From Branchiostoma floridae (Eukaryota; Chordata; Leptocardii; Amphioxiformes; Branchiostomatidae): a DNA stretch of 64,000 nucleotides. Under the pieces are notes generated by a model, which was given only the letters and a program-made list of their open reading frames with translations, had not been told where the DNA came from and ran no database searches. Positions 27,201-37,129 of this stretch are shown here, one piece after another. Position numbers and translations under genes: made by a program. The stretch spans positions 4,924,556-4,988,555 of the forward strand of contig NC_049986.1 in the NCBI RefSeq assembly GCF_000003815.2. Direction: 5' to 3'. Every line of letters starts with the position of its first letter. Positions within the stretch are counted from its first letter, which is position 1.

Positions 27201-30200
27201 TGTTTACTAACTAGTATACATGCACAACATCTGAAGCACAAAAAACCATCAGTAGGTGATATATTCACCTGAACCACACATAAAACTGTACATCAGTAGG
27301 TGATATAATCCCCTGAACCACACATAAAACTGTACATCAGTAGATGCAGTACTCACCTAGCCTGGGTACCATCCGGAAAGTAGTTCGCTCTGGCGTTCAT
27401 TATTTACTATATACAGTCGCTTCTAGCTCTGACATTCATTATACACTATATACAGTCGCTTCTCTGTGTTTCCGTCTGGGAATGCGGACCATCTAAACGT
27501 CTGGAATCGTCCAAATTCTGGAAGCAGGCGCTGATTGGTTCCCACATATGAGCGAATTATGGAATGGTTTCAAGCGATCGTCCGAACAGGCGTTCCAACA
27601 CCGGACAAGCTCTCCGTCTGCGGGAGGACCTGTGGTCATCGAACGAGCGCTCTAGAACCTATTCCTTGATTCGCTTATCAACTGATGTTAGCACCAAACG
27701 GTTTGAATGCGCACGTCTCCAGACGGATAGCAGAAGCGAACATAGGAGCGAACTACTATCCGGATGGTACCCAGGCTAGTAACTCACCTGAACCACACAT
27801 AAAACTGTACATCAGTAGTAGTACTCACCTGAACCACACATAAAACTGTACATCAGTAGATGCAGTACTCACCTGACCACACATAAAACTGTACATCAGT
27901 AGGTGATATAATCACCTGAACATCAGTAGGTGATATAATCACCTGAACCACACATAAAACTGTACATCAGTAGATGCAATACTCACCTGAACCACACATA
28001 AAACTGTACATCAGTAGATGCAGTACTCACCTGACCACACATAAAACTGTACATCAGTAGGTGATATAATCACCTGAACATCAGTAGGTGATATAATCAC
28101 CTGAACCACACATAAAACTGTACATCAGTAGATGCAGTACTCACCTGAACCACACATAAAACTGTACATCAGTAGATGCAGTACTCCCCTGACCACACAT
28201 AAAACTGTTCATCAGTAGATGCAGTACTCACCTGAACCACACATAAAACTGTTCATCAGTAGGTGATATAATCACCTGAACCACACATAAAACTGTACAT
28301 CAGTAGATGCAGTACTCACCTGACCACACATAAAACTGTACATCAGTAGATGCAGTACTCACCTGAACCACACATAAAACTGTACATCAGTAGGTGATAT
28401 ATTCACCTGAACCACACATAAAACTGTACATCAGTAGATGCAGTACTCACCTGAACCACACATAAAACTGTACATCAGTAGATGCAGTACTCACCTGACC
28501 ACACATAAAACTGTACATCAGTAGATGCAGTACTCACCTGAACCAAACATAAAACTGTACATCAGTAGATGCAGTACTCACCTGACCACACATAAAATTG
28601 TACATCAGTAGATGAAGTACTCACTTGGACCACACATAAAACTGTTCATCAGTAGATGCAGTACTCACCTGAACCATGCGTACATCAGTAGTACTACTAA
28701 TCATGATCACACATACAGTAGAACTGTACCTCAGTAGATGACTGAGTACTCACCTCTTCCCCACCTTAACCACACATAAAACTTCTTGGTGCGGGTCTCC
28801 TGCAGGAGTTGTAGTAGGTAGTACTTGTTGTTGTTAAACTGCAAGTTTGTCTGGATGGAAACACAAATTGATTACTTATTTGATTGTAATATCAATAATA
28901 ATTTAGATTTTTCAGAAACATATTCAGTGGAATCAGAGATTCTTAAACTGACTTAATAATTTGACCTGACCATTGGAAGACAGTAGACTACTGTACAGTG
29001 TAACACTAAAAAGACCAAGGCCTCATCCTTGGCTGCAGGCTTTTAGCTAGGATTTTATAATAGGGAGTCCAAACTTATTGGTGAGTCGCGGTAAGTGACT
29101 ACTAGTATTGTTGGGGGGTCCAGGGACATCCACCTTTCATGGTGCATGGAGTTTTTCATGATTTTAAGTTAAAATAGTGCATTCTAAGGTATCCCAAGAG
29201 GCAAAAATACTGTTCCAGAGGTCACAGTAGAAGACTGTGACCACAGATGACCTGGTGGTAGCATCCCTGGTCAATCAGAATTTCATGCTAGTCAGTTTTC
29301 TCCCCAGTTTAAGGGCGTCCAGGGGCATCAAATTTCTTGTTATTCTAAGAAAAGTGCGTCCAGATGACCCGTTGACGCATGCCTGGCTAAAAGCCTGCTT
29401 GGCTGAGTATTCCCTCATAATGAATGGACTTTAGTATTCAATCCCTTAAATGTTGTTGTTCCTGGTATCATGGCATTTTTGGACTCAAAGGAAGGGCTTA
29501 ACAAAGCTAACAGCTGTATCTGAATTAAGGCTATCCAGATTCCTCCATCAGGAATAGGTTGCTGATGTCCTCTCCCAGGTACAACTAAAACTCCCCTGAT
29601 CTAATTTGTTAAATGAGTGATGAACTTTATTGCTCGGCATTTGTACATGGTACAATGTATGGCAACGGCTGTTACACAAAGTACAACATAGGTGTAGAGA
29701 ATAAGACTTAATATCGTAATTAACATAACAAGAAGGGCTAACAAAAGCCCTTACCTGGTTCAGCATGGCATCCCAAACAGTGTTCCCTTCACAGTATACC
29801 TGGGCCTGAGGACAACACAAAACAATCACCAGGGTAGTACAGCCTACAATACAGTATACATCTATCAGGGCTCGAAATACACTTTTTAGTCAACTTGCAC
29901 CTGTGCAAGTTAAGCCAAAGGTAACTTGCACCAAAAGAAACTTACTTGCACAACCCAAAATAGTGAACTGTTAAACCCTTATCTCCTCTTCTGAAAATTT
30001 GCAAATGTACGTGACTAGTAGTAAATGGGGATACATACCGGTAAAGACCACATGTTTGGATATTTGTTTTTCCGTAGCGTATTTTATTAGCTTCGCCAAG
30101 AAGCTTATGTTTTTGCCGACTTGGGTCTGTATGTAGGTCAACAGGATATAACTCGAGAAATTGTGGATGGAACTTTTTTATTTTTTGCAGGTGTGTAGCG

Positions 30201-33200
30201 GTTGTTTAAAGGCATGCCTAGTTCGAAAATGGGTTACCTGGCGTTTTCCTATGGTACATTAGCGAGCTTGGTATTTTTTTTGGTGTTTTTTCGGGAGGCA
30301 TAAGTCAAAATGTAGCTGGGCGATTTCCACGATATTTGGCAGGTCTGTAGCGGCTGTGGAAAGGATTGCCATGTGCGAGAATGGTTTAGCTACCTTTTAC
30401 CTATGGTGCTGTAGCTGGCTTTGTATGTAAGTGCGTTTGTCTGTAAGCAAGATAACTCGAGATGTTCTTGATGGATGTTAATGATATTTGGTTGATAGGT
30501 AGGGGACACAGAAAGGAAGGTCAAGTTCGATAATGGGCCTCCTGGCAAATTGTTTTGGTACTGCAAGTGAGCATCAAAGTTTGCGCCTAAATTTTCCAGA
30601 AGTGCCAGGTTCGTGATTTTTTACTGGTGGATAGCTGTTGGTACTAGGAGTCAATGGTCTAATTTTGGGCCCCCTAGCAGCTTGTTTGGAATTGCAGTGG
30701 GTGTTATATTTCGTAACTTTTTAGATGGATAACTCCTGAGGGGATTGATGGATATTTTTTGTTTTTGGTAGGTAGGTACTTTGGATGATTATCAACATAA
30801 TGAGATGCAAATTATATAAATCACTCTGTATTTAATATAATTACTTAGGGAAACTTCTATAACGGTTGAAAAATACTTGTGACGGAGTCACCTGAAAGGA
30901 CTTGAATCGACCCATAGATGTCTAAAAATAGAGAGGAAGTAGGTCAAAGGAGCCAGTGGAAGCAGGGGCTCCCTGATAAACAGACGTTGTCTTGGAAGCA
31001 TGAAATTCTGATTGACCAGGGATGTTACTAGGTCATCCGTGTACTATTCCGCCAGGATGGAGTCTGGTAGAGACTACTGGCTGAAAAATGCCTATAAATG
31101 GTCATGGTTCATGTTAGCAAAATACAAAGCCTGACCGTGTCCAACACGTATCTATAAAATTAAGCAATTAAATAGCCTGCTGAATTGATGTCAATACGAC
31201 GGCACACAGCAAAGGATTCATAGCAGTTGAAATACAACATATCTATATACAAGTGTTGCTTATATCTATATACAGATCAACAATAAAAGCAACACTATAT
31301 CATGGGAACGGTAAAAATGTAGTAGAGGGAACTTGACGAATATCACTTGATATAAAGATGTAGAGCTAATATCTACGAGACACTTCAGGTGTATTTTCTT
31401 ATGATGGACTGCAAGGAAACTTGGTGTTCCATGTGCCAGTAACACTACATGGGTCTAAACAAACGAATAAGTACTATGTAAAGTCAGTAATATAACAGAA
31501 TTGAACAATGACGGCTTGTAACACATAGTACTTACATCTGTGAACTAGGTTAAAACAACAAGTGTCCAAGTGCTGGGACAAGACAAACCCAACATGTTGA
31601 AGAACAGCACTTAGGTCAAAAGGGTCACCGTCAATTATCCACGCATTCCTCAACTCTTAACAGAGATGTCATGTTGTAAGGGAAAGGTCGGCTAGAAAGA
31701 ACTGACATCATTGCGAGAAATACAAATCGCCAAAGGTGACAGGCGGCTGTCATCGGACAGTCGCAGAAATCATAACCTTGGACTCTGTAAAATACCTCTG
31801 ACTTAACTCGCGACTGCAAAGCTTTACTTTCTATTTTCATGAGATTGAAACAAACGTTCACCAAGGCGGGGGTCGTAGCAATCCTTACATATGGCCCTTA
31901 GATGACCCTTGGTGAGTTAAAAAGTTCCGTAAATTGGAAGGAACAACTGTTACAGTGGCCGGGGTTTGGTGAGTGACGAATGCAATTATCGGCGTGACTT
32001 TCTGTGGTTTCCAGGTTTCCAAGACCTACCCACATACCAAATATCACTTCAATCCATTCAGCCGGTCTTCAATTTGCTGGTTTCTACATACATACATACA
32101 TACATACATACATACATACAAACGCTACCCAAAACATAACCAGCTCTCCGAAAGTAATTATGACAACACAAAATAGAACAGTAACCTCATACCTGTACAA
32201 ATTGTTCTGATTATGCAAAGACATTCATTCACATCGCCAAAACATTTGCTGCATTATGTACACCGACAGAATAGACTAATCTACTCACAATGTTCATAAT
32301 CCAACCAACCACTACATGATGTGACTAGATAACATATGGACTTATACACATTAATCATTCAAAAAGAACTATCTTCCATAGAAATTGTTTATTTGGCGAA
32401 GATATGTGTTCGAGGAACTCTAGTTTTTGGTTTGAAATTGTATAAACTGTTTCATAAAAACTGTGAATTTAGCCTCAATTAAAGACAATTCAATGTCTAC
32501 AACTCGATAAGATCCATAGATTTCTTCTGGACTCTTCAAGTGACATCCATCACAGTAACTAGTCTTAAGCATCTCCAGAATGAAGTGGTAGAACAACTCA
32601 ATACAATACATATAACTGGAAAAACCAGTTGAACATATTTAGTATGCAAATGTAACTCATATGCAAATCAAGGTAAGACAGCACCTTAGGAATCATTAGC
32701 ATTGTAGAGATGGATTTGTTTAAAAAAATAGTTTACCTGGATGTCTAACCAAATTTAGAAATAACAAATTTAGGCTTTTTTTTATTCAGTGTTATTTTCT
32801 TTTACCTTTCAATGACAGACAATATTCTCGGTGTGTGTAAGCTTTTTCTAATGTCAGGTATTAGAGGACAAAAGTAACTTGCACTGGTGCAAGTTTGGTC
32901 TAAACTTACTTGCACCACACCAATTTTACTTGCACAAACTTGCATATGCATGTGGTATTTCGAGCCCTGTCTATTATACCTGAACAAATATCTTACAGTA
33001 GCTAACGTAGCTACATTATACAATGTAGTTTCCCCTCAATCATCAGAAAGAGGCAGTAATTTTGGAAGAGGCTAACAATGAATTGGTGAATTGATATTTA
33101 ATAGTTTGTAGTATGTAGGCTGACTTACAATACACATTAGAAGTCTAAGATGATTTTCATACCAAGCAGAACTTAATTTGTATTCAAAATACAACTGTTA

Positions 33201-33335
33201 ACTGATTTCAGGCATTTCTGTATGTCAGTATGACTATAACAAGTTATCGTATATGAATGTTTACCTTGCCCAGCAGTCTGGTGCATTCGGTGTCCACAGG
33301 GGCCAGTCCCTGGAATGCAACTCTTTTCAATTTAT
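15216..33335 (-). CDS. PARP2: Poly(ADP-ribose) polymerase 2
   Basis: Fifteen coding exons on the minus strand, 5'→3': 33265–33335, 29755–29805, 28754–28850, 27094–27169, 26648–26744, 25565–25642, 25189–25273, 24033–24171, 23397–23460, 22693–22827, 20281–20405, 19699–19798, 16486–16584, 15735–15859, 15216–15378 (TGA). All are GT–AG with matching phases; total about 501 residues. WGR domain: exons 1–5 ([41 protein letters not shown]). Helical regulatory domain: exons 6–10 ([39 protein letters not shown]). Catalytic ART domain: exons 10–15, with the H–Y–E triad intact as [23 protein letters not shown] and [24 protein letters not shown] is PARP2-type rather than PARP1- or PARP3-type. The product is a nuclear DNA-break-activated enzyme making poly(ADP-ribose) from NAD+. 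About 50–80 N-terminal residues seen in vertebrate PARP2 are not secured. Introns hold a minisatellite and several transposons. Confidence 0.96.
15529..15671. mobile_element. MITE, second copy of the TAATCTCC family
   Basis: TAATCTCCAACCAGATCC at the left, GGATCTGCTTGGAGATTA at the right, flanked by AACATAGT on both sides (15521–15528 and 15672–15679). It lies in the last PARP2 intron. Confidence 0.8.
16870..18290 (+). mobile_element. Long dispersed repeat, TTCGCC family, with internal gap
   Basis: Begins CTTCGCCAAGAAG and ends around TTTGGCGAAGAGATG, which are inverted ends. Internal blocks such as ATAACTCGAGAA…ATGATATTTGGTAGGTGGGTA and GGTACTGCAGCA recur in 30091–32425, 48120–48720 and 50050–50370, and inverted in 39780–40640, 58200–58520 and 61170–61500. 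No intact reading frame. Lies in a PARP2 intron; 16912–17011 is N. Confidence 0.7.
16912..17011. other. Assembly gap (100 N)
   Basis: Run of exactly 100 N, probably a nominal-size gap, inside a dispersed repeat. Confidence 1.
18528..19438. mobile_element. Tc1/mariner-type non-autonomous element, CAGTCAAACCTGT termini
   Basis: TA followed by CAGTCAAACCTGT on the left and ACAGGTTTGACTG followed by TA on the right. Internal GTGGCC(A/G)CTAT blocks repeat near both ends. A TA duplication and this terminus type fit Tc1/mariner mobilisation. No transposase frame is seen over 911 bp. Fragments occur at 4318–4419 and 12828–12965. Confidence 0.75.
21300..22335 (-). mobile_element. LINE 3' end with ATT-repeat tail
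   Basis: On the minus strand, frames read [20 protein letters not shown], then [20 protein letters not shown] and, after disruptions, [18 protein letters not shown]. The first two are typical of the C-terminal third of non-LTR reverse transcriptases. The element ends in AAATAAACATTATTATTATT, i.e. an ATT simple-repeat tail at 21307–21325. It is 5'-truncated and lies in a PARP2 intron. Confidence 0.8.
23094..23305. mobile_element. MITE, CTGTAAATGCA family, copy 1
   Basis: TA-flanked element starting CTGTAAATGCACTTAAG and ending TTTCTGCATTTACAG. Internal TTCGCGGT and ACCGCGAA blocks make it nearly palindromic. Five copies occur in this window at almost constant length (about 212 bp; copy 2 is 171 bp). 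Confidence 0.85.
23537..23715. mobile_element. Small foldback element in PARP2 intron
   Basis: The left arm has GCAATGCTAAACTT and ATCAAATTTTCAAGGACCAC. The right arm carries their inverted counterparts (GTGGTCATTGAAAATTTGAT, AAGTTTAGCATTG). The right arm also recurs alone at 11662–11718 and, more diverged, at 22500–22560. Confidence 0.65.
26218..26388. mobile_element. MITE, CTGTAAATGCA family, copy 2
   Basis: TA-flanked, CTGTAAATGCATTTAAG to TTTCTCCACTTACAG. It lacks about 40 bp in the left half relative to the other copies. Confidence 0.85.
27259..28735 (-). repeat. Minisatellite of about 42–44-bp units derived from a PARP2 exon/5' splice site
   Basis: About 21 units lie in the intron just 3' (in gene sense) of the WGR exon 28754–28850. 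Read on the minus strand, a unit carries TGTACAG, then TTTTATGTGTGGTTCAG, then GTGAGTACTGCATCTACTGA. The middle part matches the exon's own end (AGTTTTATGTGTGGTTAAGG) and the last part matches the authentic donor and first intron bases. The unit lacks the exon's short GTGGGGAAGAG stretch. A second unit class has GTGATTATATCACC in the donor position. The array is interrupted by a transposon at 27358–27778. Confidence 0.9.
27358..27778. mobile_element. Inverted-repeat transposon inserted in the PARP2 minisatellite
   Basis: Starts TAGCCTGGGTACCATCCGG and ends CCGGATGGTACCCAGGCTA, with further inverted homology (AGTAGTTCGCTC / GAGCGAACTACT). 421 bp with no transposase. Array-type sequence resumes on both sides. 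Confidence 0.8.
29866..32969. mobile_element. Composite element with CAGGGCTCGAAATAC termini
   Basis: The left terminus CAGGGCTCGAAATAC and right terminus GTATTTCGAGCCCTG are exact inverted copies, and TCTAT flanks both. Just inside, ACTTGCAC motifs are repeated at both ends. Most of the interior is a second, nested element (30091–32425). No transposase frame visible. It lies in a PARP2 intron. Confidence 0.65.
30091..32425 (+). mobile_element. TTCGCC-family long repeat nested in 29866–32969
   Basis: Begins CTTCGCCAAGAAGCTTATG and ends TTATTTGGCGAAGATATG. The first half is colinear with 16870–18015. Near the right end it carries a CATA microsatellite (32086–32120) followed by ACCCAAAACATAACC, a combination that recurs with an AC microsatellite at 61431–61480. 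Confidence 0.65.
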
Positions 33336-33637
33336 CTGGAAACAAATAAAAAGCCCTTTAGTAAATACATGTAGAAAGATTGAGTAACTAGAAAGACCGA
33401 TATAATAATTTGCTCCGGAGCAAATAACATGCATTTGCATAATACCGCCAGTAATCATAATATATGATAACGCCAAATGCCATAAACGATAAATTTTCGG
33501 AGCTCCATCTGTGCAGCAACAGTAACATCTATTATCATAATACCGGTACGTTTACGACGATTTCTCTAGCCATACTGATTTGACAAATATTGTCAACGCA
33601 TCATTTTCTCCAATTACATGTTGCTGTTATAGGTTAC

Positions 33638-33681
33638 CCTTGCCACTTCTTCTGTGTAACTTTTCTGCCACTCTTGTCCTG
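33638..33681 (-). CDS. PARP2: Candidate upstream PARP2 exon (N-terminal basic segment)
   Basis: On the minus strand, TTTTAG precedes and GGGTAACC follows a 44-bp segment. In the phase needed to join exon 33265–33335 it reads RTRVAEKLHRRSGK before DKLKRV. Basic, DNA-binding-like sequence is what precedes the WGR domain in PARP2 of other animals. It would need an upstream exon ending in phase 2, which I have not found. Purely a candidate. Confidence 0.35.
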
Positions 33682-34230
33682 CTAAAAGCGTAATATTGTA
33701 ATTGTAACACGCCGCGGAATTACACGGCGAACGGGCGCGTGGTTGGGGGGGGGTACAAAATACCGGTAGGAAGAAACACGGCACAATTAACTGCCGCTAT
33801 GTACATTTATACATCCTCTGATGTTCCTTCCTTTTCTGTCAGTAAAATGCATAAAACATAAACCTGCATGAGCATACAAAGTGTCATGAGAAAACGGACG
33901 TATACTGTCAAGAATTTTCATTTAACTTCTGTCCGTCACAACCGCTATGACGTAACACTTCACTGCTAGCATAGATATAAAAATGGCGGGAAAATGGCTG
34001 CGTACGTTCAATTTTGCCCATTCAGTCGTAGATCCGGGCTATTATGCAACGGTTCTTCACACTTTTACATGAGTCGTAGGTCACCAACAGAAATTCAAGA
34101 TTGTTGTTGAATCATGTTCGTCTTGTGCCGTGAGCATGTGTAATTATGATCTATATAAATTTGGCAATGAATGTGACAGTGTGTTCGTCCCACGACGAGC
34201 TGCCTACCCCGAAATTTAAAAAAAAGTATA

Positions 34231-34540
34231 CTGAAAACTTTTGGCCTTGTTGTCTTCGAATGCATTGTTATCGATGCTTTGTAAATGGTGTATTGGACAC
34301 CTAGATGTCTGAAGTGTGCACAGCTCAGAAATAACTATTGTTGCATGTGTAGATCTCTTTAAGTTCCAGTATTTTAATCTACCGGTATAAGTCTTACTAC
34401 CGGTATTATGCCAATGCATGTTAATTCCGAGGGTATGCATACTTCAGACACCAGGGTGCTCATCACACATTTTTAAGTAGGCTTCGACAACGATGCATAA
34501 TGCAAATTTCAAAGACAACAAGGTCAAAACTTTTCAGTCC
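34231..34540. mobile_element. Hairpin element upstream of PARP2
   Basis: Arms of about 100 bp at 34231–34320 and 34430–34540 are inverted copies, for example CCTTGTTGTCTT against AAGACAACAAGG and ATGTCTGAAGTGTGC against GCATACTTCAGACA. No coding sequence. Confidence 0.6.
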
Positions 34541-34666
34541 TATAGTTAACGTTAACGGGACAGGCAAAAGCGCCATGGGAAGAACCTACCGTCACGTTCC
34601 TCGACGTCTAAACAGTATTTACAATGAAAATGACTACAGTAACAAAGTACAAATTATCAAACTCAC

Positions 34667-34676
34667 TCTCAGACAT
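34667..34676 (-). CDS. PARP2: Alternative candidate PARP2 start exon
   Basis: On the minus strand ATGTCTGAGA is followed by GTGAGT. Joined directly to exon 33265–33335 it keeps frame (MSE–N–KLKRV). Ten coding bases with no further support, so low confidence, but it fits the phase exactly and sits near the divergent promoter. Confidence 0.25.
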
Positions 34677-35264
34677 TTCAAAACGGCAACAGAGGACGTC
34701 CAACTGCGTGGCGATATGATATAACGTTAACGTTAGGTCCAGACTGCCGACTGAAGTGTTCTGGCGGGCAAGCACAAACCTGTTTCCCGCGCTAAGAGGC
34801 ACGACCTTTCACCTTTGACATATATTTTTAAAAGGATATATGAAACAAAATCTGCAAGTATTTTCTTATAATGTTAGACATAATAGCATATTAGTTTAAA
34901 TGATTATTTAGAAATGAGTTACATGTACGGACGGACGGATATGCCCTAAGGTAGCCTACTAGTACCTGGTCTTGCATATTGGGCTATTCTAAAGCAAATC
35001 TGGAGGGGGTTAAACTTCTTGGCCATGTTTCTTTTAAATTTCAACTTTCCCTATCCAACAGCTTTATTCTCTTGTCTAACGTTATAACTTCTAAAACTGT
35101 TAACTCTGTTTAAGTTACTTTATATGTCACTACCTTTTCTCAATTTCTAACTTCCCTATTTCAACACCCCTCCAGTTTTTTCCAAACAGCCGTTGCGTCA
35201 TATTGTGACCCGGAAGTAGCGGTTCCGCTGAGATCTGAGATGAAACAGCCCAGAGGCTCAGTCC
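34677..35264. promoter_or_regulatory. Head-to-head PARP2/EVI5 promoter interval
   Basis: The two genes diverge here. An ETS-type site CCGGAAGT lies at 35210–35217, just before the first plus-strand exon. Repeated TAACGTTAACG motifs lie near 34545–34555 and 34723–34735. Transcription start positions are inferred from exon layout only. Confidence 0.4.
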
Positions 35265-35324
35265 ATGGTTGCACTGGAACCACTAACTTTACTGCTGACA
35301 GAACTATCATCATCAGACATCACG
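35225..35324 (+). other. EVI5: Candidate 5' non-coding exon of EVI5
   Basis: A region after the ETS-type site contains ATGs and ends at CATCACG|GTAAGT (donor 35325). Spliced to the acceptor at 37631–37632, no frame from its ATGs continues into the EVI5 frame: TAA at 37646–37648 is in frame just before the EVI5 ATG. It is therefore best read as 5' UTR with upstream ORFs. Confidence 0.45.
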
Positions 35325-35637
35325 GTAAGTCTGAATGGAGATGATCTTCAAGTAGGAATCATTTTGCTCATGCTTGATGACTGTGAAAGGTACTTTTACA
35401 GGACAGGGGAAATTTTACATAGCGACATAAAAACCATTGGAGTTGACATAATACTATATTTTAAAAAAAACCTAATTCACAGAGATTAGAACACATGTGT
35501 GGCATCAGGAATTCTACTAGGTAATATTTAGGGTAAGGCCCTGATTGAAAACAAAACCTGTCTGAACATTGTTATGTAAATGAAACAATGGTTGAGACCA
35601 GGACTGTTTACAATTTTGGGGCCTTAGCTCGTTAAGA

Positions 35638-35852
35638 TACTGTAAGTGCAGAAACTTTTGCGGTGGTTTAATGGTCGCGGTTTTCGCCGTGGCCGCTTCA
35701 CCACGAACTTAAAACCACCGCAAACATTTCTCCAAGGCAGAAAGAGACTACAGTGCATGGTACTACCTCGAACTTAAAACGGTGACCGCGAAAAGTCATT
35801 TTTCCCGCTAACGCGAAATCAAATCCCCGCGAACTTAAATGCATTTACAGTA
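35638..35852. mobile_element. MITE, CTGTAAATGCA family, copy 3 (inverted)
   Basis: TA-flanked; reads CTGTAAGTGCAGAAACTTTT to CTTAAATGCATTTACAG, i.e. opposite orientation to copies 1, 2, 4 and 5. It lies in the first EVI5 intron near the promoter. Confidence 0.85.
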
Positions 35853-35887
35853 ACCTAGAATTCCTGTGGCAGCTCATTCGTTTTGAC

Positions 35888-36121
35888 CTATGTGAAAAGG
35901 CTTCTTGTATGGATGCAAAGCTGGTTTGCCTTCAGCGGTTCACTCATACAAATTACAATTTCTTCAAGTTGAGTGATCTTGACTGTCTCATCCGTGTCTT
36001 CAGAGTTGCTGTCTGACCAGACCGCTCGCACAAGGTCGGGGACTTTGCTGTCCCGCCGGAGACTTCGTAACTTCTCCTCAATGTGAGAGCTACCCTGCTG
36101 CTTTCTGGAGTATTCTCTCAT
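35888..36121 (-). CDS. Unrecognised 77-residue open frame
   Basis: A minus-strand frame has protein-like composition: REYSRKQQGSSHIEEKLRSL, then a Ser/Asp-rich stretch (WSDSNSEDTDETVKITQLEE). An in-frame TGA lies directly upstream of the ATG and there is no matching splice context. I do not recognise it. It could be a transposon remnant or chance. Confidence 0.2.
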   Translation of the reverse strand: MREYSRKQQGSSHIEEKLRSLRRDSKVPDLVRAVWSDSNSEDTDETVKITQLEEIVICMSEPLKANQLCIHTRSLFT

Positions 36122-36335
36122 CGCTCAAACTTGCACTTTTTCTGCGGGCATATGGACCTGGATGGCCTCTCACCTGCAGTCAACACACTTTACATTGACT
36201 TCCCGTCTTCTCTCTTACAAAATCCGACTCCATATCAGTCAATCTGATAAACCACAAACTACCCAGTGACATCAACTCATGTGGTCAGGTCAAAGTTCAC
36301 ACCGGCTGCACAAAAAGGAATATGTTTATGATCAA

Positions 36336-37129
36336 TGGACCCTTCCAGCCGAACACCATAAGCCCCCTGTTCGATCTCGGGTTCGATTTCAAAACCTTGG
36401 TCAAAAACGGCGCGAGTTGCAAAAACATCGCCGCTGCCGCTATTAAGCTGAGGATACCGTATGACTTCGGTTTAGCTTTTTCGGCCCTGAAATCCTCTCA
36501 GAACCGGCGACAGGAAAATGCTATGTATTCTTTGTGTAAGGCTACGTCCACTGGGTACATTCGTTTGAGGTGGAGGCGTATAAAGTTGCGGTCAGGGCGA
36601 TATAATTTCAGTCAAAGTGGAAGCGGGAGGCGCTCCATAATATTACCTTGTTAGTGGGCAGGAGTGCCCGGTTTCTGACATGCGGTCGATGCAGGTGTAA
36701 AGCTGGGTACGTATATCTGTGACAGGTTTTCTACCGTGTTTGTTGCATGCATGACATTTACATACATGCTCAGGAGAAAAACCAAACTAAGAAGAAAGCA
36801 GCTCGGCCACTCACGGAGAGGGATCTTGTACCACATGCCAAAATATAAGACCCTAATACAAAGTCCGCTAGTGCAGAGTCCCGTCTCTTCTAGTACACTG
36901 CTNNNNNNNNNNNNNNNNNNNNNNNNNNNNNNNNNNNNNNNNNNNNNNNNNNNNNNNNNNNNNNNNNNNNNNNNNNNNNNNNNNNNNNNNNNNNNNNNNN
37001 NNTCAACAAAAAAGGCAAAGCATTTCTCTTTGGCCATTTCTGTCCCACTAGGGCTGTTTTTGACCGAGTATTCGAAATAGAACAGGGGGTTCTATTTGTT
37101 CGATATGGCGTTTGGCTGGAAGGGTCCAT
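36336..37129. mobile_element. Inverted-repeat element, AATGGACCCTTCCAGCC termini
   Basis: Left end AATGGACCCTTCCAGCCGAA and right end TTTGGCTGGAAGGGTCCATT are inverted copies over about 25 bp. It contains a 110-codon frame (36322–36654) without recognised similarity and a 100-N gap (36903–37002). An inverted, decayed relative occupies 50390–50880. Confidence 0.65.
36903..37002. other. Assembly gap (100 N)
   Basis: Run of exactly 100 N inside the inverted-repeat element. Confidence 1.

Noticed and set aside
27259-28735. CRISPR-like look of a regular repeat array
   Set aside because: Eukaryotic intron; there are no unique spacers, the whole 42–44-bp unit is repeated, and it is explained by the PARP2 exon boundary.
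35265-35489. MVALEPLTLLLTELSSSDIT frame as an EVI5 N-terminus
   Set aside because: Spliced to the 37633 acceptor it is out of frame with the EVI5 protein, and an in-frame stop precedes the ATG at 37659; kept only as a possible upstream ORF.
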